A stretch of DNA of 64,000 bases from Comamonadaceae bacterium UBA4962. GTDB lineage: Bacteria; Pseudomonadota; Gammaproteobacteria; Burkholderiales; Burkholderiaceae_C. Within the stretch, counting starts at the first letter, position 1. Every line of letters starts with the position of its first letter. The notes under the pieces are model-generated. The model was not told the DNA's origin, did not search any database, and saw nothing but the letters and a program-made list of their open reading frames with translations. Location of the stretch: NCBI GenBank assembly GCA_002397315.1, contig DHAE01000004.1, positions 124,001 to 188,000 on the forward strand, written 5' to 3'. Below are positions 1 through 8,726 of the stretch, piece by piece. The translations under genes were made by a program, and so were the position numbers.

Positions 1-464
1 GGCCCTGCAGCGTGCGCGATGCGCTCGACCACGCGCTCATGCTGCTGGCCCAGCGCTGCACGGCCGTGCAGGCGCGCATCGAGGTGGACGACTTCGCGCC
101 GGGCCTGTGCGTGCAGGCCGACGCCACGCGGCTGGAGCAGGTGCTGGTGAACCTGCTGCGCAACGGCCTGGACGCCGTGCAGGACCAGCCCGTGCGCGTG
201 GTGCGCTTCGCCGCGGCGGCCCTGGGCGAGCGGGTGCGATTGCGCGTCGCCGACACCGGCGGCGGCATCGCGCCCGAGGCGAAGGACCGGCTGTTCGAGC
301 CCTTCTTCACGACCAAGGCGGGCGAGGGGCTGGGGCTGGGCCTCGCGGTTTCGCGCATCATCGTGGAAGGCATGGGCGGCACCCTGGCCGCGGACGACCC
401 TCCGCAGGGCGGCGGCGCGGAGTTCACCGTCACCCTGCCGCTCGCCCGCGCCGACGATGCCTGA
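1..464 (+). CDS. Sensor histidine kinase, C-terminal part (DctB-like), cut by the window edge
   Basis: The frame is open from the first base, so the gene begins outside the window and only the ATP-binding half is seen. The HATPase domain is clear: an N box (NLLRNGLDA), a G1 box (DTGGGI), the F box FEPFFTTK and a G2 box (GLGLGLAVS) just before the end. The kinase should autophosphorylate on a histidine that lies upstream and pass the phosphate to the regulator encoded 30 bases downstream. Pairing with a sigma-54 regulator is typical of DctB/DctD C4-dicarboxylate sensors; the ligand-binding part is not visible, so the signal is unknown. Family certain, DctB assignment inferred. Confidence 0.85.
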   Translation, partial: PCSVRDALDHALMLLAQRCTAVQARIEVDDFAPGLCVQADATRLEQVLVNLLRNGLDAVQDQPVRVVRFAAAALGERVRLRVADTGGGIAPEAKDRLFEPFFTTKAGEGLGLGLAVSRIIVEGMGGTLAADDPPQGGGAEFTVTLPLARADDA

Positions 465-494
465 CACCCTTCCGCCCCAAAGACGTTCCTGCCG

Positions 495-1868
<1,374 letters not shown>

Positions 1869-1887
1869 GGACGCGCTGCCGGCGGCC

Positions 1888-2880
1888 TCAATCCAGTTGC
1901 AGGCTCGCTTCCTTCGCGGCCCTGGGCAGCACGGCCAGCTCGCGTTGCAGGACGCCGGCGAACGCCTCCGGCGTGTTGTCCGTCGCCGGGGCCACGCCGC
2001 CCAGGTCCAGCAGGCGCTGGCGGAAGGCGGGCTCCGCCGTGATCTTGGCGATCTTCTCGCCCAGCAGCTTGACGATGGGGGCGGGCGTCTTGGCCGGGGC
2101 GATCACGCCGAACCAGACATCGAAATCCACGCCGCCGGGCACGCCCTGCTCGGTCAGGGTCGGCACGTCGGGCCACAGTTCCGAGCGGCCCTGGCGCAAC
2201 TGGCCGATGGCCCGGAGCTTGCCCGACTGGATGAAGCTGCGGACATCGCCCGTGCCCAGCAGGCCCCAGGCCACTTCGCCCGCCATCAGCGACTGCACCA
2301 GGGGCGCGCCGCCCTTGTAGGGCACGTGCGTGAAATGGCCGTCGGCATGGCGGTTGACCGCTTCGGAGGCGAGGTGCGACAGGCCGCCCGCGCCGGCCGA
2401 TCCATAGGCCATGCCGCCCTTGCCGGCCTTCTTTCCCGCTTCCAGCAGTTCCTTGACGTTCCGGTAGGGCGACTTCTCCGGCACCACCAGGATCAGCGGG
2501 GCCAGCGAAACGCGCGCAACGGGCACGAAGTCCGCGGCCGCGAAGCCCGGCTTCTTGTAGATCTCGGGGTTGATCGACAGCATGCCCGTCAGCGTCATGG
2601 CCAGCGAATACCCGTCGGGGGCGCTGAGCGCCACGTTGCTCATGGCGATGTTGCCGCCGGCGCCGGGCCGGTTCTCCACGACGATGGGCTGCCCCAGCTC
2701 TTCCTGCAGGCGCGGCTGCAGGGACCGCGCGGCCACGTCGGTGGCGCCGCCCGCCGGGTACGGCACGACCAGGCGGATCGGCTTGTTCGGATAGCCGGCC
2801 TGGGCCAGCGCGGACGGGGCCAGGCCCAGCGACAGGGCTCCGGCCAGGGCGAGGCGGCCGATGAAGTGGATGGAACGCAC
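1888..2880 (-). CDS. Bug-family (TctC-type) periplasmic solute receptor
   Basis: 330 residues. A GTG start at 2880 is chosen because GGAGA stands about 8 bases upstream and it opens directly into a signal peptide (basic start, leucine/alanine core, AlaGln cleavage region near 26). The mature part shows Bug hallmarks: YPNKPIRLVVPYPAGGATD, PGAGGNIAMSNV and HVPYKGGAPLVQ. These receptors bind carboxylates in the periplasm for tripartite tricarboxylate transporters; no TctA or TctB gene is present. It is the last gene of the minus-strand operon led by the hydratase at 4396-5694 and probably captures that pathway's substrate. Confidence 0.9.
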   Translation of the reverse strand: MRSIHFIGRLALAGALSLGLAPSALAQAGYPNKPIRLVVPYPAGGATDVAARSLQPRLQEELGQPIVVENRPGAGGNIAMSNVALSAPDGYSLAMTLTGMLSINPEIYKKPGFAAADFVPVARVSLAPLILVVPEKSPYRNVKELLEAGKKAGKGGMAYGSAGAGGLSHLASEAVNRHADGHFTHVPYKGGAPLVQSLMAGEVAWGLLGTGDVRSFIQSGKLRAIGQLRQGRSELWPDVPTLTEQGVPGGVDFDVWFGVIAPAKTPAPIVKLLGEKIAKITAEPAFRQRLLDLGGVAPATDNTPEAFAGVLQRELAVLPRAAKEASLQLD

Positions 2881-2950
2881 GGTGCTTGTCTCCTGTTTTT
2901 TGGCGAAGGGAAGAAATGCGCTGGCGGCAGGACGCAGCCAAGGGGCCGTG

Positions 2951-3832
2951 TCAAAGCGCCTGGCCGGTTTCGTAGCGCGCCTGGCGTTCTTCCAGCGCAT
3001 GCCAGCCGATCAGCGCCTTGAAGTCCGCCATGCTCGTCTGCGCGAAGGGCAGGTCCGCGAAGTCTCCCGACCGGCGGCGCGCCAGTTCGGCAAGGTTGGC
3101 CCGCACCGCATGCACGGTGGTCAGCAGGCTGGCGATGGGGTAGGAGGCGAAGGCCGCCACGCTCTCGATCTGTTCGCGGGTGAGGGCCGTCATCCAGGTG
3201 CCGGCCATCAATTGCAGCGACAGGCGCCGCCCGCACACCTCGCGCAATTGCACCAGTTGCTCGTGGCGGTCGAAGGTGCGCGAGATCGGCTGGATGAGAT
3301 CGGCCCCGGCTTCGGCGTAGCGTGCGGCGCGGTCGAGCGCCTCGGACGGGTCCATGGCGTCGGTGCGGGCCACGATCAGCAGATCCGGATCCTGCCGGGC
3401 GTCGAGCGCCGCGTGGATGCGCGCCAGCGCGTCCGCCACCGGCACCAGCGTGGACGTGGTGGTGGCCGCCGGGCACCGCTTGGGGCTGACCTGGTCTTCG
3501 ATCTGCAGCGCGGCGGCGCCGGCCTTCTCGAACTCGCGCACCGTGCGGCCCATGTTGAGCACGCTGCCGTAGCCCGTGTCCGCGTCCACGAAGATGGGCT
3601 TGCGCACCACGTGGGCCATGCGGTTCACGGTGGCCACGTTCTCGCTCAGGGTGTAGAGCTCCATGTCGGGCTGTCCCAGCAGCGCGGCGGAAATGCCGAA
3701 GCCGGTGCTGAAGATGCCGTCGAAGCCGGACTGCTCCACCAGCAGGGCCGAGAGCGCGTCCTGCGCGCCGCCGAACCAGAGGGTGTCGCCAGCGTCGATG
3801 CGCTGCCGCAGTGCGTTGCGGGAAGAGGGCAT
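2951..3832 (-). CDS. Isocitrate lyase / PEP mutase family C-C lyase
   Basis: 293 residues, the length usual for the short lyases of this superfamily (methylisocitrate lyase, 2,3-dimethylmalate lyase, oxaloacetate decarboxylase, phosphonopyruvate hydrolase). Metal-site residues are visible in VDADTGYG (D83, D85) and IEDQ (112-114). The catalytic loop reads KRCP (118-121) where classical isocitrate lyases have KRCGH, so the loop cysteine is kept and true isocitrate lyase activity is unlikely. It lies 27 bases behind the aconitase-type small subunit. Hydratase plus lyase resembles the last steps of anaerobic nicotinate breakdown (dimethylmaleate hydratase, dimethylmalate lyase), but citramalate or methylisocitrate chemistry is equally possible. 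Confidence 0.85.
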   Translation of the reverse strand: MPSSRNALRQRIDAGDTLWFGGAQDALSALLVEQSGFDGIFSTGFGISAALLGQPDMELYTLSENVATVNRMAHVVRKPIFVDADTGYGSVLNMGRTVREFEKAGAAALQIEDQVSPKRCPAATTTSTLVPVADALARIHAALDARQDPDLLIVARTDAMDPSEALDRAARYAEAGADLIQPISRTFDRHEQLVQLREVCGRRLSLQLMAGTWMTALTREQIESVAAFASYPIASLLTTVHAVRANLAELARRRSGDFADLPFAQTSMADFKALIGWHALEERQARYETGQAL

Positions 3833-3859
3833 GGGAATCTCCGGAAGAAAGGGAAGGGG

Positions 3860-4399
3860 TCAGGCCGGCCGGGACTGCACTGCGTCCCCGGCCTTCGCCA
3901 TGCGGCGCTTCAGGTAGGGGATCAGGCCGCCGGCCTCGAGCATGCCGCGCTCGGAAGGGGCGAAGGGCTGCAATGCCAGCACCTGGCCCGTGCGCAGGTT
4001 CCTCACCTCGCTCGTGGCCCAGTCCACCGCCAGCTCGTCGCCGCGGGCGGCGGCGGCGCGGATGCCCGGGCAGGTCACGAGCGGAAAGCCCATGCTCGTC
4101 TCGCCGCGGAAAAAGCCCGGCGAGAACGATTCGGCGATCACCGCCGCGATCCCCAGGTGCCGCATGGCACGCATGGCGGGGTAGTGCGGATGACCGTAGC
4201 CGAAGTTCTCGCCCCCCACCAGCAGATCGCCGCGGCCCACCGTGGCCGCGAAGCCCGGCGTGTAGTCGGCCATGGCCAGCGCGGCCAGCTCGGCCACGTC
4301 GGTGATCTTGATGTTGCGCACACCGACGATCAGATCGATGTCGTAGTCGTCTTCCTCGAAGACCCAGGCCACGCGGCCGCGCAGGTTCTGCAGGCTCAT
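3860..4399 (-). CDS. Aconitase-family hydratase, small (swivel) subunit, LeuD/DmdB-like
   Basis: 179 residues. Its ATG (4397-4399) overlaps the TGA of the large subunit in an ATGA junction, so the two are translationally coupled. The fold signature GGENFGYGHPHYPA corresponds to the substrate-gripping loop of LeuD-type small subunits, followed by the usual AVIAESFSPGFFR stretch. It forms the hydratase with the product of 4396-5694 in the cytoplasm. Because leuC/leuD for leucine synthesis are normally near leuB, and this copy is instead linked to a C-C lyase, a Bug receptor and an IclR regulator, I read it as a catabolic paralogue. Substrate unknown. Confidence 0.85.
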   Translation of the reverse strand: MSLQNLRGRVAWVFEEDDYDIDLIVGVRNIKITDVAELAALAMADYTPGFAATVGRGDLLVGGENFGYGHPHYPAMRAMRHLGIAAVIAESFSPGFFRGETSMGFPLVTCPGIRAAAARGDELAVDWATSEVRNLRTGQVLALQPFAPSERGMLEAGGLIPYLKRRMAKAGDAVQSRPA

Positions 4400-5694
4400 G
4401 CCGTGGCTCCCGCGGGGGCCGCTGCCTCTGCCGCTTCGGCCAGGTAGGGGCGGGGGTCCGCGATGCGGCCTTCCAGGGCCGATGCGGCCACCACGGCGGC
4501 GTTGCAGATGTAGATCTCGGAGTCCACGCTGCCCATGCGGCCCGGCGTGTTCAGCGTGCCCGTGGAGACGGCGCGCTGGCCCGCGCTCATGGTGGCGATG
4601 CGGCCGAAGCAGTAATCGCAGCTGGGCGAGCTGATGAAGGCGCCGGCTTCCACCAGCGTCTCGATCAGGCCTTCGCGCGCGGCCGCCGCCATGATGGCCC
4701 GGGAGGTCGGCACCACGTGCAGCTGGAAACCGGGCTGGATGCGCCGGCCGCGCAGCACCTGGGCGGCGATGCGCAGGTCTTCCAGCCGCCCGCTGGCGCA
4801 GGAGCCCAGGTAGCCGGTGTGCACTTCCACGCCCGTGAAGTCGGCGAGATCGCGCGTGTTGGCGGGGCTGGGCGGCACCACCACGATCGGTTCCAGATCG
4901 GAGACATCGATGGCCACGACGCGCTCGTACACGGCATCGGCATCGGGGTAGACGGGCTCCAGCGCGATCTTCGAGCGCCCCCGCGCATGCGCGAGGGTCT
5001 TCGCGTCCGGCGCGATCAGCATCGTGGTCGCGCCCAGGAACATCGCCTGGCCGCAGATCACCTGCCGGCCCTCGATGTCCATGGCGTCGATCACCGGGCC
5101 GCACAGCTCCACCACCTTGAAGCGGCAGGAGGCCGGGCCCATCACGCGCACCATGTGGTGGAACACGTCGCGCGCCATCACGCCGGGCCGGAGCGTGCCC
5201 GTGAGGCGCACCTGGATGGTGGCCGGCACGGTCATGGTGAGGGTCTCGGTGGCGAACGCCTCGACCACGCCCTTGCGCGCACCGAAGGCGAACGTGCCGA
5301 AGGCGCCCAACTGGCTCACGTGGCCGTCGAAATGCACGGCGAAGGCCCCCGGCACGGCATACCCCAGCTCGGCCGCGACCTGGTGGCCGATGCCCTCGCG
5401 TTCGTACACCGGCACGCCCTGCTCCTTGCCCCAGGTGCGGGTGACCTGGTGCAGTTCCTCCTCCTTGGGGGTGGTGGCCGGCACCATGTGGTCGATGAAC
5501 AGCACGAAGCGTTCGGGGCTGGAGACCTTCTCCACGCCGAAGTCCTCGCGCGTCTCCTTGAAGAACACGTCGGTGTAACCGGGGAAGTCGTAGGTGATCA
5601 CGAAGTCCGGCCGGGCCGTGATCTCCTCGCCGGGCGACACCCGGGCCAGGCCCGCGGCGCGCGCCAGGATCTTTTCAGTCATCGTCTGGGGCAT
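4396..5694 (-). CDS. Aconitase-family hydratase, large subunit, LeuC/DmdA-like
   Basis: 432 residues, the length of the short LeuC/homoaconitase-type large subunits. Three cysteines placed to bind a [4Fe-4S] cluster are seen: C299 in GSCASGR and C359/C362 in SCDYC. The N-terminal part has the family pattern FIDHMVPATTP and an active-site histidine region (EGIGHQVA). It is the first gene of a four-gene minus-strand operon with the small subunit, a C-C lyase and a Bug receptor, and is transcribed away from an IclR regulator. The enzyme should dehydrate or hydrate a branched dicarboxylate (dimethylmaleate, citraconate or isopropylmalate type). MTEK, four codons in, is an alternative start. Confidence 0.85.
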   Translation of the reverse strand: MPQTMTEKILARAAGLARVSPGEEITARPDFVITYDFPGYTDVFFKETREDFGVEKVSSPERFVLFIDHMVPATTPKEEELHQVTRTWGKEQGVPVYEREGIGHQVAAELGYAVPGAFAVHFDGHVSQLGAFGTFAFGARKGVVEAFATETLTMTVPATIQVRLTGTLRPGVMARDVFHHMVRVMGPASCRFKVVELCGPVIDAMDIEGRQVICGQAMFLGATTMLIAPDAKTLAHARGRSKIALEPVYPDADAVYERVVAIDVSDLEPIVVVPPSPANTRDLADFTGVEVHTGYLGSCASGRLEDLRIAAQVLRGRRIQPGFQLHVVPTSRAIMAAAAREGLIETLVEAGAFISSPSCDYCFGRIATMSAGQRAVSTGTLNTPGRMGSVDSEIYICNAAVVAASALEGRIADPRPYLAEAAEAAAPAGATA

Positions 5695-5730
5695 GCAGAT
5701 CTCCGTTCAACTTCCACGATGCGGTGGGCA

Positions 5731-5759
5731 TTGATTTGTCTTCATGCATCCCATTACAT
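5731..5759 (+). promoter_or_regulatory. Candidate sigma-70 promoter for the iclR-like gene
   Basis: TTGATT (5731-5736) and TTACAT (5754-5759) are separated by 17 bases, a good match to -35/-10 spacing in an AT-richer stretch between the divergent hydratase operon and regulator. If used, transcription would begin near 5766, after the first ATG (5744), which would favour the GTG at 5810 as the true start. Just downstream, CCACA-C-TGTGG (5803-5813) is a short perfect inverted repeat that could be part of an operator. Confidence 0.4.
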
Positions 5760-6667
5760 TGGAGCCTGGATCCCGCTCCTTCAGGTGCAACCCCAATTAC
5801 TGCCACACTGTGGAAACTGAATCAGCAACCGGCGCCCCCCGCCCCGCAGGCGCCACCCCCGATGCCGGCGGCGCCGGCCGCACCGGCACCCAGAGCATCG
5901 AGCGGGTGGTGGGCATGCTGCGCGTGGTGGCCTCGCGCGGGCGGCGCGGCATGCGCATCGCCGACGTGGTGAGCGTGAGCGGCCTGCCCATGTCCACCTG
6001 CTTTCGCATGCTGCAGCGGCTGGAGCTGGAGGGGATGGTGGTGCGCGACGCCATCACGCGCAAATACCACCTGGGCCCGCTGCTGCACGAGCTGGGCCTG
6101 CTGGCGCAGCCGCGCTTTCAGCTCGCCGATCTGTGCGCGCAGGCCCTGCAGGCCATCGCCGACGAGACGCAGGACACGGTCTACCTCAGCGAGCGCCGCG
6201 GCGTCGAATCCATCTGCACCAGCCGCGTGCTCGGCGACTACCCGATCAAGGCGCTCACCCTGGACGTGGGCATCCGCCGGCCCATGGGGGTCGGCGCCGG
6301 CGGGCTGGCGATCCTGAGCGGGCTGCCCGAGGCCGAGGTGGCGCAGATCGTCGAGGCCAACGACGCGCGCTATGCCCGCTTCGGCACGTTCGAGCCCGGC
6401 TTCGTGCAGCGGGCCGTCGCGGACACCCGGGCCCAGGGCTATGCGTTCCTGGACAGCGCGGCCACCCCCGGCACGGCGGCCGTCGGCATCGCTTTTCCGC
6501 CCGACAACCCCGTGGCCGCCATCAGCGTGGCGGCCATCTCCAGCCGGCTGGGGCCCGAGCGCCGCGCGCAGGTGGCCCAGGTGATCGCGCAGCAGGTGCG
6601 CGCGGTCTGCGACCGGATGCCCGCCGCCGGCATGGCGGCGGCGCCTTCACGCCGCGGCGCGCGGTAA
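5744..6667 (+). CDS. IclR-family transcriptional regulator
   Basis: The IclR core is plain: a winged helix-turn-helix starting at TQSIERVVGMLRVVA, with ADVVSVSGLPMSTCFRMLQRLE as recognition region, then a ligand-binding domain (HELGLLAQ through SVAAISSRL). From ATG 5744 the protein has 307 residues, with about 50 extra residues of no recognisable fold in front. A promoter-like pair at 5731-5759 suggests the shorter GTG form beginning at 5810. Neither start has a clear ribosome site. The gene is divergent from the hydratase/lyase/Bug operon and is its probable ligand-responsive regulator. Confidence 0.88.
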   Translation: MHPITLEPGSRSFRCNPNYCHTVETESATGAPRPAGATPDAGGAGRTGTQSIERVVGMLRVVASRGRRGMRIADVVSVSGLPMSTCFRMLQRLELEGMVVRDAITRKYHLGPLLHELGLLAQPRFQLADLCAQALQAIADETQDTVYLSERRGVESICTSRVLGDYPIKALTLDVGIRRPMGVGAGGLAILSGLPEAEVAQIVEANDARYARFGTFEPGFVQRAVADTRAQGYAFLDSAATPGTAAVGIAFPPDNPVAAISVAAISSRLGPERRAQVAQVIAQQVRAVCDRMPAAGMAAAPSRRGAR

Positions 6668-6680
6668 GCCGGCGGCCGGA

Positions 6681-8324
6681 TCAGAACGCCGGGGCCGCGC
6701 CGAGGCGCGGCGTGAAGCGCTCCTGCGGCGGGCGATCCAGCGAGGGCTGTCCGCGCTGCGGCGCAGGCACGGCAGGTGCGCCGCCCGGCAGCCGGAACAC
6801 CGACACCGCCTGCACCAGTTGCTCTGCCTGTACCTTGAGGCTGGAGGCGGCCGCGGCGCTCTGTTCGACCAGCGCGGCGTTCTGCTGCGTGGCCTGGTCC
6901 ATCTGCACCACGGCCTCGCCCACCTGCGACACGCCGTCGCTCTGCTCGCGCGTGGCGACGCTGATTTCCGAGACGAGCGACGCGACCTTCTGGATGCGCT
7001 CCATGGCGGCCTGCACGGCGGCGCCCGCCTGCTCCGCCTGCTGGGAACCTTCCTGCACGCGCCCCGCGCTGGTGGCGATGAGCGCCTTGACGTCCCTGGC
7101 CGCCCCGGCGCTGCGCTGCGCGAGGTTGCGCACTTCGCTCGCCACGACCGCGAAGCCGCGCCCCTGCTCGCCGGCCCGGGCGGCTTCCACCGCCGCGTTC
7201 AGCGCCAGGATGTTGGTCTGGAACGCGATGCCGTCGATCAGCCCGATGATGTCGGCGATCCTGCGCGAGGCTTCGTCGATCGAGTGCATCGTGCCCACCA
7301 TGGTCTGCACCGCCTCGCCGCTGCGCGCTGCGGCCGAGGCCGCATCCTGCGCGAGCGCGCTGGCCTGCTGGGCGTTGTCGGAATTCTGGCGCACGGTGGA
7401 ACCCAGCTCCTCCATGGACGCGGCGGTTTCCTCCAGCGCCGAAGCCTGCCGCTCCGTGCGCGCCGACAGGTCGATGTTGCCCTGCTCGATCTCGTGGCTC
7501 GCCGTGGCCACGCTCTCCGCGTTGGCGCGCACGCCGCCGACCACCTGCGAGAGGCTGCCCTGCATCCCGGCCAGGGCATGCATGAGCTGTGCCGCCTCGT
7601 CGCTGCCGCGCGGTGCGATGGGCAGGGTCAGATCGCCTGCGGCCACCCCTTGCGCCACGGCCACGGCATCGCGGATCGGCCGCGTGATCATGTCGGTGAT
7701 CCACCAGCCGAGCGCCACGGCCACGGCGATGGCGGCCACCACCAGGGCGGCGAGGGTCCAGAGGGCCCGGGTGTAGATCGTGCGCACGTTCGCCTGTGCG
7801 GCGTCGGCGGATCGGCGGTTGAATTCGGCCAGTTGGCCGAGCGTCTGCGCCAGCGTGTCGAACGTCCGCTCGGATTCCGCGAAGAACGCGCGCGTCCGTT
7901 CTGCGCGCGCGTCGGCCGGCAGCGCCAGCATGCGCTGCTGCGCCGCGACGTAGCCATCGCGTGCGGCACGGTACTGGTCGTACAGGCGCTGCTCTTCACC
8001 GGGAGTGATCAGCGGGGCGTAGGCTGCTTCGGCCTGCGACAGCTGCTCCATGCGGTGCGCCAGCTCGGTTTTCCGCTGCGGCGACGCATCGCCGGCCTCC
8101 GGCAGGAACAGTTCGCTCTCGATGCGGCGCACGCGGTTGGCCGCGATCCGCACGTTCCCGATGGCCTGCACGCTGGGGAGCCAGTTGGTCGCCAGGTCTT
8201 CGGATCCTGCCTGGATCGCGCGCATCTGGATCCATGCCGCGAGGCCGATCGCGACGGTCAGGGCAGTGGTCAGGAAAAAGGCGATGGCGAGCTTGAGCCC
8301 GATGCGGAGGTGGTGGAGTTTCAT
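6681..8324 (-). CDS. Methyl-accepting chemotaxis protein
   Basis: 547 residues from the ATG at 8324, chosen because it opens straight into the first membrane helix (LKLAIAFFLTTALTVAIG). A four-helix-bundle-type periplasmic region of about 150 residues follows, then a second membrane helix (TLAALVVAAIAVAVALGWW), a HAMP domain and the signalling hairpin with its invariant tip GIAFQTNILALNAAVEAARAGEQG. Glutamine/glutamate-rich methylation helices flank the tip. The tail ends PRLGAAPAF, without the NWETF-like pentapeptide that tethers CheR in some receptors. The frame stays open upstream to 8525, and ATG 8363 is an alternative. No chemotaxis genes lie nearby, so this is an orphan receptor with unknown ligand. 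Confidence 0.92.
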   Translation of the reverse strand: MKLHHLRIGLKLAIAFFLTTALTVAIGLAAWIQMRAIQAGSEDLATNWLPSVQAIGNVRIAANRVRRIESELFLPEAGDASPQRKTELAHRMEQLSQAEAAYAPLITPGEEQRLYDQYRAARDGYVAAQQRMLALPADARAERTRAFFAESERTFDTLAQTLGQLAEFNRRSADAAQANVRTIYTRALWTLAALVVAAIAVAVALGWWITDMITRPIRDAVAVAQGVAAGDLTLPIAPRGSDEAAQLMHALAGMQGSLSQVVGGVRANAESVATASHEIEQGNIDLSARTERQASALEETAASMEELGSTVRQNSDNAQQASALAQDAASAAARSGEAVQTMVGTMHSIDEASRRIADIIGLIDGIAFQTNILALNAAVEAARAGEQGRGFAVVASEVRNLAQRSAGAARDVKALIATSAGRVQEGSQQAEQAGAAVQAAMERIQKVASLVSEISVATREQSDGVSQVGEAVVQMDQATQQNAALVEQSAAAASSLKVQAEQLVQAVSVFRLPGGAPAVPAPQRGQPSLDRPPQERFTPRLGAAPAF

Positions 8325-8726
8325 GATGGGATGCGGTGGCAGCAGGTGGGATTGGAGATCCATCGACCTGAATGGATGCTGACTGCTCGATGGTGATGGG
8401 CTATCGCGCCGATAGCGTTGTCCGCGGGCGGGCCGGCCGGAGCGATCCAGGGGCGCCAGGAAGGTACGCCCAGTTCCTGCCGCCGGATTCGTGAACGTTT
8501 TGGAAAGTCCTGGTTTCCGCGGCACGGATCGCGCCGGCGGTGGCGGACTCGAGCGAGGCCCGCGGTGTGGCCGCGCTCCGGCACGGTCGGCATCCGTTGC
8601 TCCGGGCCGTGGGAGCCACGCATGAGTTGGTTAAAGAGCACAATTTGAAACAATTGGGAGAAATCGGCAGCGGGGCCTACGCCCGAACCGGGGGCTGGAC
8701 AGCAAAATCCAGGTTGCGTTGCCCCT
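8325..8726. other. Intergenic region between the chemoreceptor and the TonB-receptor operon
   Basis: About 400 bases hold the divergent control regions of the flanking genes. A perfect inverted repeat GCTATCG-CGC-CGATAGC lies at 8400-8416 and a smaller CAATT-N6-AATTG repeat at 8641-8656, within an AT-richer patch (8625-8670) that probably carries the promoter of the TonB-receptor operon. No convincing -35/-10 pair, riboswitch fold or small gene was found. Confidence 0.4.

Noticed and set aside
8390..8420. Flagellar sigma-28 promoter for the chemoreceptor
   Set aside because: The GCCGATA-like string lies on the plus strand, reading away from the receptor gene, and no matching -35 box is seen on either strand.
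8625..8726. c-di-GMP riboswitch before the TonB-receptor operon
   Set aside because: Context made it attractive, but the conserved GEMM core sequences and paired elements are not present.
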